Below, in pieces: positions 43,120-50,627 of a stretch of 64,000 nucleotides of DNA. A program made the translations under genes and the position numbers. The notes beneath the pieces are model-generated. The model had not been told where the DNA came from. It searched no databases and worked only from the letters and a program-made list of their open reading frames with translations. Where the stretch lies: the NCBI GenBank assembly GCA_946803585.1, contig CAMPEQ010000011.1:558001-622000 (forward strand). Direction: 5' to 3'. This stretch comes from an uncultured Actinomycetes bacterium (GTDB taxonomy: Bacteria > Actinomycetota > Actinomycetes > S36-B12 > UBA10799). Position 1 is the stretch's first letter; each line of letters starts with the position of its first letter.

Positions 43120-43815
43120 CTACAGGCTGAGCCTTTCCAGTGCCCGGTGACCAAACCAGAGGATCGCGCCCGCCGACAACACCAGCCCAATCGGAGTCAG
43201 CGGCGTTGCGCCCGGAGCGAGGGTCATCACGGCCCCGATTGGGGCCAGGAAGTGCCCCACTAGCGACAGGCCGTAGGGCGCAATAAACGCGCCCACCAGA
43301 CCGACACCGACGTAGATGAAGACACTGGCACTCGTTCGGTGAGTGATCCAGGTCAAGCCAACAAATAGCGCAGTCACCAGCGCGGTCAGGGCCCACCCAA
43401 TCGCGGTCGCATAGATCACTCCCGTCACCGTTCCGTCAAAAATGTAGGGAAGGGTGAGCAACGACTGCGCGCCGAACCCGATCGTGACGGCAACCAAAGC
43501 TGCCGCCAGTTTCGCGGTGAACAGCACTCCACGCCTCGGGCTGGCAATCAGGTCCGACACGATTGTGCCGTCGCTGAAGCTACGGCCAACCACAGTGGCA
43601 GCGATCGCGGCATACCCAGGGGCTATAAACCCAGCCGATCCCGGGCCCTCGAGCAGAGCGGTGGAGACGACACCGGCTAGAACGACCGCAGCGAAGGCGA
43701 AGTAGAGCCAGCGCGTCGAGGCCAACAGCATGAGTTCGGCTCGCGTGGCCCTGGTGAACTGCTGAAAAGTGTTGCGCCTAGTACTCGGATCTTCGGTTCT
43801 CACATCTTGCAACAT
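43120..43815 (-). CDS. ABC-2-type permease of a peptide/antibiotic-type exporter
   Basis: About 231 aa with six hydrophobic segments (WLYFAFAAVVLAGVVSTALL, GYAAIAATVVGRSFSDGTIV, ASVFIYVGVGLVGAFIAPYG). The ATG at 43815 has GAGGGAG six bases upstream and is preferred to an ATG at 43845. The permease has no large extracellular domain and resembles those encoded with NarL-type two-component systems in actinobacteria. It follows the ATPase gene with a ~55-base gap and forms the transporter with it. Substrate unknown. Confidence 0.83.
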   Translation of the reverse strand: MLQDVRTEDPSTRRNTFQQFTRATRAELMLLASTRWLYFAFAAVVLAGVVSTALLEGPGSAGFIAPGYAAIAATVVGRSFSDGTIVSDLIASPRRGVLFTAKLAAALVAVTIGFGAQSLLTLPYIFDGTVTGVIYATAIGWALTALVTALFVGLTWITHRTSASVFIYVGVGLVGAFIAPYGLSLVGHFLAPIGAVMTLAPGATPLTPIGLVLSAGAILWFGHRALERLSL

Positions 43816-43871
43816 CGTCGTCTCCCTCTTCGGTTGGCTATTCATCGTTTGCTTTCTGCTCCCTGACCTAG

Positions 43872-44813
43872 TCAGGCGGTGATTCGGTATTGGTCATTTG
43901 CTGGCTGCGCGGCGATTGCGTCCTCAAGCCGAAGCGGCGCATCGGCCATTGCCGTGATCGCGATCAGGTGACTCAGGGCCAGTTCCGCAATGCGCTCGCG
44001 GGTGATGCCAGTAACGACCGCACCGGGTCCGGCGATCTCAACGTTGCCGCCTGGTTCAGCTAGTAGCAGCGGCACCAACTTCTCAAGGTCAGGCGATTCC
44101 AGCGTGATCCGCGAGGTCGCGTTCAATAGCTGGTCCATAGCCGCATCGGTGATGATGCGGCCGTCGGATAGACCGACAATGCGATCGGCGGTCTCCTCGA
44201 GTTCGCCTAGTAGGTGGCTGGACACACACACCGTGTTCCCTTGTGCGGCGTATTGCCGCAGGAACCCGCGCAACCAGCGCATACTCGCCGGGTCCAACCC
44301 ATTGGCTGGTTCATCCAGGAGCAGGACCCGCGGTTGTGCCACAAGCGCCAGAGCGAGGCCAAGTCGCTGGCGCATCCCAAGCGAGAAGGTACCGATTCGG
44401 CTGGTGGCGACCGATTCCAATCCCAGGGACGAGATCAGCTCGTCAGCCCGGGTCCGGTCGGTTCCATTCGCGATGGCCATTGCCCGCAAGTAGGTGCCTG
44501 TACGGCGGGCATCCGGTAGGCAACTGGGATCGAGATGAGCCCCCACAACGTGGCCGGGAAACTGGTAGTCCCCCAGGTGGCGGCCTCCGTAGAACACCTC
44601 CCCGCTACCCCGAGCTAGGCCCAGCATCATCTTGAGCAGGGTTGACTTCCCGCTGCCATTGGGGCCGATCAGACCAGTGACGGTCCCGGGCTCAAAGCTG
44701 ACGCTGACGTCTTGTAGCGCGGTTTTGCCTGAGTACTGCATCCGCAGCGCGCGGGTTTCTACCCGCATCGGCGCTAGCTGTGGCTCGCTGTGGGTGCCTA
44801 CTTGGGTTGACAT
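43872..44813 (-). CDS. ABC transporter ATP-binding protein
   Basis: A 313-aa ATPase: Walker A IGPNGSGKSTLLK, signature FSLGMRQRLGLALALV, Walker B RVLLLDEPANGLDP, H-loop VSSHLLGELEE. The C-terminal ~90 residues (ITLESPDLEKLVPLLLAEPG) match antibiotic/lantibiotic exporter ATPases. The ATG has GGAGGA five to six bases upstream. It is the first gene of the minus-strand block ATPase-permease-kinase-regulator, and a palindromic operator candidate lies ~100 bases upstream of the start. Export of an antimicrobial or a lipid is likely; cargo not identified. Confidence 0.91.
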   Translation of the reverse strand: MSTQVGTHSEPQLAPMRVETRALRMQYSGKTALQDVSVSFEPGTVTGLIGPNGSGKSTLLKMMLGLARGSGEVFYGGRHLGDYQFPGHVVGAHLDPSCLPDARRTGTYLRAMAIANGTDRTRADELISSLGLESVATSRIGTFSLGMRQRLGLALALVAQPRVLLLDEPANGLDPASMRWLRGFLRQYAAQGNTVCVSSHLLGELEETADRIVGLSDGRIITDAAMDQLLNATSRITLESPDLEKLVPLLLAEPGGNVEIAGPGAVVTGITRERIAELALSHLIAITAMADAPLRLEDAIAAQPANDQYRITA

Positions 44814-45163
44814 GTGGTCCTCCTGGCGTTGAATGACTGACTGGCTACGTCACCAACAATGAGGAAATTCGACCCCAAATTGATCGGTCTGCGGGGGTAT
44901 CTTGCCCTCGCGGCGTACTCCCGTAGGAGTAGGGCACCTCAGTCAGCCGCGTTTCTCACTGCGTTTCCCTCCCAGTAAGAAGGTCGCTAGAAACCAGCCG
45001 CTGGACGCCGCGTGATCGGATTCTCACGCTTTGGTGGCCGCTCAGCAGCACAAACGGTGCCCTTACGCCGCTAGCATCACGATGGGCGCAGTGTGCGTCG
45101 CTTACGTCGTCGATTTCTGGCGGGGTGAGTACCGGTAGGAAATGCTGGAAGTTGGAGGACACG
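44814..45163. other. 350-base divergent intergenic region (ABC operon / fhaA)
   Basis: No gene is visible here on either strand. It holds the promoters for the minus-strand ABC-kinase block and the plus-strand fhaA operon. The notable element is the palindrome at 44904-44935, described separately. Nothing else with clear structure was found. Confidence 0.6.
44904..44935 (-). promoter_or_regulatory. Candidate response-regulator operator TACTCC-N4-GGAGTA
   Basis: TACTCC (44916-44921) and GGAGTA (44926-44931) form a perfect inverted repeat with spacer CGTA, embedded in a larger GCCC/GGGC pairing (44904-44907 with 44932-44935). It lies ~100 bases upstream of the ABC ATPase start; on the minus strand a GATACC sequence follows 14 bases later and could be the -10 region. 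The dyad size fits NarL-type regulators. Confidence 0.5.
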
Positions 45164-45841
45164 GTGGGCTTGCTGGATCGCTTTGAGCAGCGCGTTGACC
45201 GGACGGTCAATGGTGCCTTCGCCAAGGCCTTCAAAGCCGAGGTGCAGCCAGTTGAGTTGGCGGCTGCCCTGCAGCGCGAACTCGATGACCGGGCCGCCAT
45301 CGTTGCGCGCGGACGAACGGTCGTCCCCAATATGTTCACCGTGGCGCTATCTAGCGAGGACTTCGATCGGCTCGCGGTCTACGCCGAGACCCTGCAAGGT
45401 GAGCTCGCCGGACTAGCCCGCGAATATGCCGAGGATCAGCGTTACACCTTCCTTGGCCCAGTCACCGTCCACCTACAGCTCGATGATTCGTTGGACACCG
45501 GCCTATTCCGTGTTACCAGTGAGGCCAAAGCAGCTGTCACTTCCCAGGCCCGCAACTCCCAACTCGCTGACGCGTCGCTGATCGCCGCCGGCGGTGAATA
45601 CTCGCTGTCGACCGGAGTGACCGGCCTGGGCCGTGGAGCCGACGCCGACATTCGAATCGACGATCCAGGTGTCTCCCGCCATCACTGCCAGCTCGAGATC
45701 AGCGACCAGGCGGTGCTGCGTGATCTCGGATCGACTAATGGCACCTACGTCGACGGGGTGCAGATTGCGGAGAAGGTCCTACGTGACGGCTCAGTCATCC
45801 GCTTGGGATCAACCAGCCTGACCTTCCGGAGCGGTCGATGA
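45164..45841 (+). CDS. fhaA: FhaA: DUF3662 plus C-terminal FHA domain
   Basis: A 225-aa cytosolic adaptor. The N-terminal DUF3662 domain begins MGLLDRFEQRVDRTVNGAFA and continues with LAAALQRELDDRAAIVARGR and VVPNMFTVALSSEDFDRL. The FHA domain (residues ~145-225) has the phosphothreonine-binding residues in LGRGADADIRIDDPGVSRHH and RDLGSTNGTYVDGVQ. The GTG at 45164 has GGAGGA seven bases upstream; an earlier in-frame start at 45125 is unlikely. In mycobacteria FhaA binds phosphorylated MviN/FipA and regulates peptidoglycan synthesis. The linker between the two domains is shorter than the Gly/Gln-rich linker of M. tuberculosis FhaA. First gene of the operon. Confidence 0.93.
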   Translation: MGLLDRFEQRVDRTVNGAFAKAFKAEVQPVELAAALQRELDDRAAIVARGRTVVPNMFTVALSSEDFDRLAVYAETLQGELAGLAREYAEDQRYTFLGPVTVHLQLDDSLDTGLFRVTSEAKAAVTSQARNSQLADASLIAAGGEYSLSTGVTGLGRGADADIRIDDPGVSRHHCQLEISDQAVLRDLGSTNGTYVDGVQIAEKVLRDGSVIRLGSTSLTFRSGR

Positions 45842-46299
45842 GCGAACTCGCGCTAACCCTGTTGCGCTTTGGCTTTCTGTTGCTTTTGTGGTTCTTTGTT
45901 CTTATGACGGTCAGCGTGCTGCGTCGTGATTTGGCAGCCTCCAGCGATACGCCGATCGCCGGTGTGCCCGATAAGACGATGAAGAAGCCACCGCGGGCCG
46001 CCCGGGTTCGCGCTCGCAATCTCGTCGTTACCCACGGCTCCCTAGAAGGTACGGTCCTGCCGCTTGGTTCCGCACCGGTCACGATTGGGCGCGCAGCCGA
46101 CAACACGCTCGTGGTCGACGACGACTACGCCTCGAGCCACCACGCCAAGATCTATCAGTCCGAAGGTCGCTGGATTGTGGAAGATACCGGTAGCACGAAC
46201 GGAACCTGGATCGACCGAAATCGCATTACCGGCGCCACGATCCTCGAGCCGGGTTCACCGCTGCGAGTTGGTCGCACTGTCCTCGAGCTGCGGAAGTAG
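45838..46299 (+). CDS. fhaB: FhaB/FipA-like membrane-anchored FHA protein
   Basis: A 153-aa protein with an N-terminal transmembrane helix (LLRFGFLLLLWFFVLMTVSV) and a C-terminal FHA domain (residues ~65-150). The phosphothreonine-binding motifs are TIGRAADNTLVVDDDYASSH and DTGSTNGTWIDRNRI. The start overlaps the fhaA stop by four bases (ATGA). In mycobacteria the orthologue is phosphorylated by PknA/PknB and takes part in septal and polar wall assembly. A Thr in the ~35-residue linker after the helix (DTPIAGVPDKTMKK) is the likely phosphosite, by inference. Confidence 0.93.
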   Translation: MSELALTLLRFGFLLLLWFFVLMTVSVLRRDLAASSDTPIAGVPDKTMKKPPRAARVRARNLVVTHGSLEGTVLPLGSAPVTIGRAADNTLVVDDDYASSHHAKIYQSEGRWIVEDTGSTNGTWIDRNRITGATILEPGSPLRVGRTVLELRK

Positions 46300-46308
46300 C
46301 TGACTGCG

Positions 46309-47658
46309 TTGACGTCCGAGCCCGAAGAGCAGCCTCCCGTGCCAGAAAGTCACGTCGAGACCCCGCTGCGCCTGCGCTATTCGGCGCGCTCCGATGTCGG
46401 CTTGGTCCGGCAAGGCAACGAGGACTCCGGATACGCCGGGGGCCACATGCTCGTGGTCGCCGACGGGATGGGCGGGCACGCTGCCGGAGAGCTCGCGAGC
46501 TCAACGACGATTGCTGCCTTCGCCGAACTCGATCGCCAACCTCCCGGTGAGAGCGTTCTCACCGCGATGGCCGACACCGTTGAGGCCGCCCACGAGGAAC
46601 TCGGACGGATCATCGGCGAATCACCGGACTTCTCCGGGATGGGAACCACCATCACCGCGATGAGTTGGGAAGGCGACCGCGTCGCAATCGCCCACGTCGG
46701 TGACTCCCGCGCCTACCTCCTGCGCGACGGCAAACTACTGCAGGTCACCAAAGACCACACGTTTGTTCAGACGCTGGTTGATGCCGGAAAGATCACCGAC
46801 GACGAGGCGGCTCATCACCCCAAGCGCAACCTGTTGATGAAGGCGCTCGATGGTGTCCACACAGTTGAACCGGACCTGTCGGTACGTGAGGTCAAAGCTG
46901 GTGACCGCTTCTTGCTCTGTAGTGACGGTCTGTCCGGAGTTCTCTCCCCGACTGAGATCCGCGAGGTCTTGAGTTCCGGTGATCCCACGGGGTGTGTCAC
47001 GGCCCTCGTTGAGCGCGCTCTAGAAGGCGGGGCACCAGATAACGTCACGGTGGTCGTGGCCGACCTCGTCACAGATGACCGCGAGCCTGGCGACGAGGAG
47101 CCCTACCGGATGCCCGTCGTCGTCGGAGCCGCGGCCGAGCTTCGTAATCGCGATCGCCTCCCTGGAATCGACTTCCCGGAGGATTCGACCAGGGACCCTG
47201 ACCGAGCCGATCCTGATCCCGCAACGGCCGCTGAGGCAGACGCAGCGCCTTCGACACCGACGCGTAAGCGACCACGTATCTCCTGGCTTGTCGGCTCTCT
47301 GAGCTTCCTGGCAATCGTCCTCATCGGCATGGTTGGCTTCTGGTTCTGGGCCAATAACCAGTATTACGTTGGTGAGGACAACGGCAAAGTGGCGATCTAC
47401 CAGGGTATTCCCGATGGCTTCGGTGAGAACGGGTTCTCCAAGGCCATCCAGACCAGCCAGACGCCGGTTAGCTCGCTACCGGAGTACTCCCAAGAGGAGC
47501 TCGCGGACACCATCCCGGCCTCCGATCTTGACTCCGCTCGCAACATCCTCGTTCAACTCCAGGCACAAGCCACCCAGTGCACCGAAAAGCCGAAGACCCC
47601 TGGCTGTCCGCCACCGCCAGGAGAGGCGGCTACTGACGATCCGGCGGCCTCATCGTGA
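46309..47658 (+). CDS. pstP: PstP: membrane PP2C Ser/Thr phosphatase
   Basis: A 449-aa phosphatase that reverses PknB phosphorylation. The cytoplasmic PP2C domain (residues ~22-255) has the metal-binding motifs RQGNEDSGYAG, VVADGMGGHAAGE, VGDSRAYLLRDG, LLCSDGLSG and APDNVTVVVADL. A linker of ~70 residues and one transmembrane helix (SFLAIVLIGMVGFWFWANNQ) lead to a ~100-residue extracellular domain that ends Pro-rich (TPGCPPPPGEAATDDPAASS). The start at 46309 is TTG; a GTG at 46339 is a plausible alternative. Ten bases separate it from fhaB, and its stop overlaps rodA by four bases. Confidence 0.94.
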   Translation: MTSEPEEQPPVPESHVETPLRLRYSARSDVGLVRQGNEDSGYAGGHMLVVADGMGGHAAGELASSTTIAAFAELDRQPPGESVLTAMADTVEAAHEELGRIIGESPDFSGMGTTITAMSWEGDRVAIAHVGDSRAYLLRDGKLLQVTKDHTFVQTLVDAGKITDDEAAHHPKRNLLMKALDGVHTVEPDLSVREVKAGDRFLLCSDGLSGVLSPTEIREVLSSGDPTGCVTALVERALEGGAPDNVTVVVADLVTDDREPGDEEPYRMPVVVGAAAELRNRDRLPGIDFPEDSTRDPDRADPDPATAAEADAAPSTPTRKRPRISWLVGSLSFLAIVLIGMVGFWFWANNQYYVGEDNGKVAIYQGIPDGFGENGFSKAIQTSQTPVSSLPEYSQEELADTIPASDLDSARNILVQLQAQATQCTEKPKTPGCPPPPGEAATDDPAASS

Positions 47659-49067
47659 GCGCGCCAACTGCAGCACCACGCTCCGACATTGGAGAGAAGG
47701 ACGCCGCCGTTGCACAGCCGAATCGGCGCAATGCGGAACTGCTACTGCTGATAGTCGCTCTTGCTATCGGCCTGTATGCCTACGCGAACGTCGACTTGGC
47801 GATGTTGGGAACGCTCCCGCCGAACTTCCTCGCTGTCGCCGGAATCCTGACGTTACTCCTAGGCGGAGCCCACGTAGCCGTTCGATTCTTGGCACCGTTC
47901 GCTGACCCCATCCTGTTGCCAGCTGCAGCCATGCTCAACCTGCTCGGCCTGGCGATGATTCACCGGCTAGATCTTGCCGAGGAACAGCGCGCGATCCGCA
48001 ACAACACCAACATCCCTAGTCCGGATGTAGTCCCGCAACTAACCTGGACCGCACTCGCGCTCGTCCTATTCGTGACGATCCTGTTTGTTGTCCACGATCA
48101 TCGGCGGCTACAGAAGTACACCTACACCGCAATGGTGCTCGGAATCCTGCTGTTGATGCTGCCGCTGGTCCCTGGCCTGGGAACAACGGTCAATGGTGCC
48201 AACCTGTGGGTTCGCCTCGGGCCGCTGTCATTCCAGCCATCAGAACTAGCAAAGATCGTCCTGGCCGTGTTCTTCGCTGGCTACCTCGTGACAACCCGGG
48301 ACTCTCTAGCACTGGTGCGACGCAAGGTCGCTGGTGTCGGACTACCGCGGGGTCGCGATCTTGGACCTATCCTGGTCGTCTGGCTGGCGTGCGTGGCCGT
48401 GCTTATTTTCCAGCGCGATCTGGGCACCGCATTGATGTTCTTCGGCCTCTTCGTCTCATTGCTCTACGTCGCCACGCAACGCCGTAGCTGGATCATCATC
48501 GGCGGCGTGCTGGCGATCATTGGAGTGAGCTTCGCTTACTTCACGTTCGGCTACGTCCGGCAGCGCTTCGAGATCTGGCTGGACACCTGGTCCTACGCCA
48601 ACGATCAGGGCTACCAAATCGCGCAATCGCTCTTTGGCCTGGCCAATGGCGGCATGCTCGGAACCGGGTGGGGCCAGGGCTATCCGGAGTTCGTACCTTT
48701 TGCCAAGACCGACTTCATTACCGCCGCCCTCGGTGAGGAGCTCGGGGTCACCGGATTGATGGCCATCCTGGTCGTCTACGCCGTCATCATCGAGCGCGGT
48801 CTACGGACAGCGATCGCCTGTCGGGATCCGTTCGGAAAACTGCTCGCCGTCGGCTTTGCCACCGTCATTGGCCTACAGCTCTTCGTCGTCGTTGGTGGCG
48901 TCACCCGACTCATCCCGCTAACGGGCCTGACCACACCCTTCCTGTCCTACGGTGGATCCGCGCTCGTAGCTAACTGGATGATGATTTCCCTGCTCATCCG
49001 CATCTCTGATCGCGCCCGTCGTCCCCTTCCCAGTGGCACCGTCGACGTCGGAAGGGGCCTGGGATGA
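47655..49067 (+). CDS. rodA: RodA/FtsW-family SEDS peptidoglycan glycosyltransferase
   Basis: A 470-aa membrane protein with ~12 helices, the SEDS polymerase that extends glycan strands from lipid II. Conserved stretches: GANLWVRLGPLSFQPSELAK, IFQRDLGTALMFFGLFVSLL (containing the catalytic Asp), GLANGGMLGTGWGQGYPEFV and LTGLTTPFLSYGGSALVANW. Its partner is the class B PBP encoded next, with which it overlaps by four bases (ATGA). The GTG start overlaps the pstP stop (GTGA). The context identifies it as RodA (elongation) rather than FtsW. The first ~25 residues are hydrophilic. Confidence 0.94.
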   Translation: MSAPTAAPRSDIGEKDAAVAQPNRRNAELLLLIVALAIGLYAYANVDLAMLGTLPPNFLAVAGILTLLLGGAHVAVRFLAPFADPILLPAAAMLNLLGLAMIHRLDLAEEQRAIRNNTNIPSPDVVPQLTWTALALVLFVTILFVVHDHRRLQKYTYTAMVLGILLLMLPLVPGLGTTVNGANLWVRLGPLSFQPSELAKIVLAVFFAGYLVTTRDSLALVRRKVAGVGLPRGRDLGPILVVWLACVAVLIFQRDLGTALMFFGLFVSLLYVATQRRSWIIIGGVLAIIGVSFAYFTFGYVRQRFEIWLDTWSYANDQGYQIAQSLFGLANGGMLGTGWGQGYPEFVPFAKTDFITAALGEELGVTGLMAILVVYAVIIERGLRTAIACRDPFGKLLAVGFATVIGLQLFVVVGGVTRLIPLTGLTTPFLSYGGSALVANWMMISLLIRISDRARRPLPSGTVDVGRGLG

Positions 49068-50515
49068 ACCGGTCAATCAGACGCCTCGGCTTAGCCCTAG
49101 GAATCCTTGTTCTTGCGCTAATGATCAATATCAATGTGCAGCAGGTCTTCCTGGCATCAGAGACCCGCGACCGACCGGGTAACCAGCGCACGGTGCTCGA
49201 GGAATACGACCGCGAGCGGGGCCCGATCCTGGTCGGCAATGATCCGGTAGCTCGCTCGATTCCCACAGATGATCAGTACAAGTACCTGCGCAAGTACAGC
49301 GAAGGCCCGCTGTACGCGCCAGCGACCGGTTTCTACTCGGCGCTCTATGGTTCAACCGGTATCGAGCGGGCAGAGAACGATGTTCTGTCCGGAACGAGCG
49401 ATCTATTCCTCGTTGACCGGATGCAGCAGCTCATCAGTGGACGCGAGGCTAAGGGCGGGGCGGTCACGCTGACGCTGAATGCGGCTGCTCAAGAAGCTGC
49501 CTTTAGTGGTCTGGGCACGCGGGTCGGTAGCGTCACCGCGATCGATCCCTCCACCGGCGAGATCCTGGCCATGGCCAGCTCCCCGTCCTTCAACCCGAAT
49601 CTGCTGGCAACCCACGATCTACAAGCCAGCCAAAAGGCCTACGAAGAGCTCAATGCTGATCCGAACAAGCCGATGCTCAACCGCCCGCTTGTCTCCGACC
49701 CGCCTCCTGGTTCTACCTTCAAACTTGTCACAACGGCAGCAGCCTTGGAGTCGGGACAGTTCACCGCAACCTCGATCATCCCCGGTCCCACCGCCTACAA
49801 ACTGCCCGGCACCGACACCTCGCTGCGTAACTGGCAGGGCGCGCCATGTGGTCCCGGCGGAGAGACCACGCTGGCCAATGCGATGGCCGTCAGCTGTAAC
49901 AGCGCGTATGCCTACCTCGGTAACGAGCTCGGACAGGACGCTCTGCGTGCGCAAGCGGAGAAGTTTGGGTTCAATCGCAGCTTCACCGTCCCGATGCGAG
50001 CGGCGATTAGTAGCTACCCCGAAGGCCTCGATGCCGCGCAGACCGCCATGAGCGCAATCGGTCAGTTCGATGTCACAGCGACAACCCTGCAAATGGCGAT
50101 GGTGGGAGCCGCGATCGGCAACCAGGGCGTCACGATGAATCCCTACCTGGTCAAGGAGATCCGCGGCGCTGAGTTGCAGGTCATCCAACGAGCCGCACCG
50201 TCACAGTTCGCCACCGCCATGTCCCCGGAGAACGCCCGGGCCGAGATGGGCATGATGGTTGGTGTCGTTGAGAACGGCACGGGATCAAACGCCCGTATTC
50301 CTGGGATTCAGGTAGGTGGCAAGACGGGGACAGCCGAGACCGGTCCCGGTCGTCCCGCGGTCGCCTGGTTCGTGGCCGTTGCCCCCGCTGATTCACCTAG
50401 GGTCGCCGTTGCCGTCAGTATTGAAGATGCTGGTGGCCGGGCAGAAGTCAGCGGAAATGGGCTCGCGGCACCAATCGCTCGCGACGTCATTCAGGCGATT
50501 CTCAATGGACAGTGA
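49064..50515 (+). CDS. pbpA: PbpA: class B penicillin-binding protein (transpeptidase)
   Basis: A 483-aa transpeptidase cross-linking peptidoglycan. One N-terminal helix (LGLALGILVLALMININVQQ) anchors it. The dimerisation/pedestal region follows, then the transpeptidase domain (~155-480) with Ser217 in STFK (PPGSTFKLVTT), SCN (AVSCNSAYAYLG) and KTG (VGGKTGTAETG). It works with RodA, encoded directly upstream, and its activity in mycobacteria is modulated by PknB phosphorylation. A ~110-base gap separates it from pknB; pknA, normally in this position, is absent. Confidence 0.95.
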   Translation: MNRSIRRLGLALGILVLALMININVQQVFLASETRDRPGNQRTVLEEYDRERGPILVGNDPVARSIPTDDQYKYLRKYSEGPLYAPATGFYSALYGSTGIERAENDVLSGTSDLFLVDRMQQLISGREAKGGAVTLTLNAAAQEAAFSGLGTRVGSVTAIDPSTGEILAMASSPSFNPNLLATHDLQASQKAYEELNADPNKPMLNRPLVSDPPPGSTFKLVTTAAALESGQFTATSIIPGPTAYKLPGTDTSLRNWQGAPCGPGGETTLANAMAVSCNSAYAYLGNELGQDALRAQAEKFGFNRSFTVPMRAAISSYPEGLDAAQTAMSAIGQFDVTATTLQMAMVGAAIGNQGVTMNPYLVKEIRGAELQVIQRAAPSQFATAMSPENARAEMGMMVGVVENGTGSNARIPGIQVGGKTGTAETGPGRPAVAWFVAVAPADSPRVAVAVSIEDAGGRAEVSGNGLAAPIARDVIQAILNGQ

Positions 50516-50528
50516 GAGACGACAAGGC

Positions 50529-50627
50529 ATGATAGGCACCAACAACGGCACGTTTTCGCATACGAGCAGTAGCAAGTCCAGAAGTTCGAGTAGTAGTTCG
50601 AGGCCAGACAATAGGGAGCACCAGTGA
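50529..50627 (+). CDS. Possible 32-aa Ser-rich peptide between pbpA and pknB
   Basis: An ATG at 50529 with AAGG close upstream opens a 32-codon frame rich in Ser (GTFSHTSSSKSRSSSSSSRP) whose stop overlaps the pknB GTG by four bases. The junction style matches the other overlaps in this operon, and it occupies the place of pknA. It could be a coupling leader, a kinase substrate or chance. Low confidence. Confidence 0.25.
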   Translation: MIGTNNGTFSHTSSSKSRSSSSSSRPDNREHQ

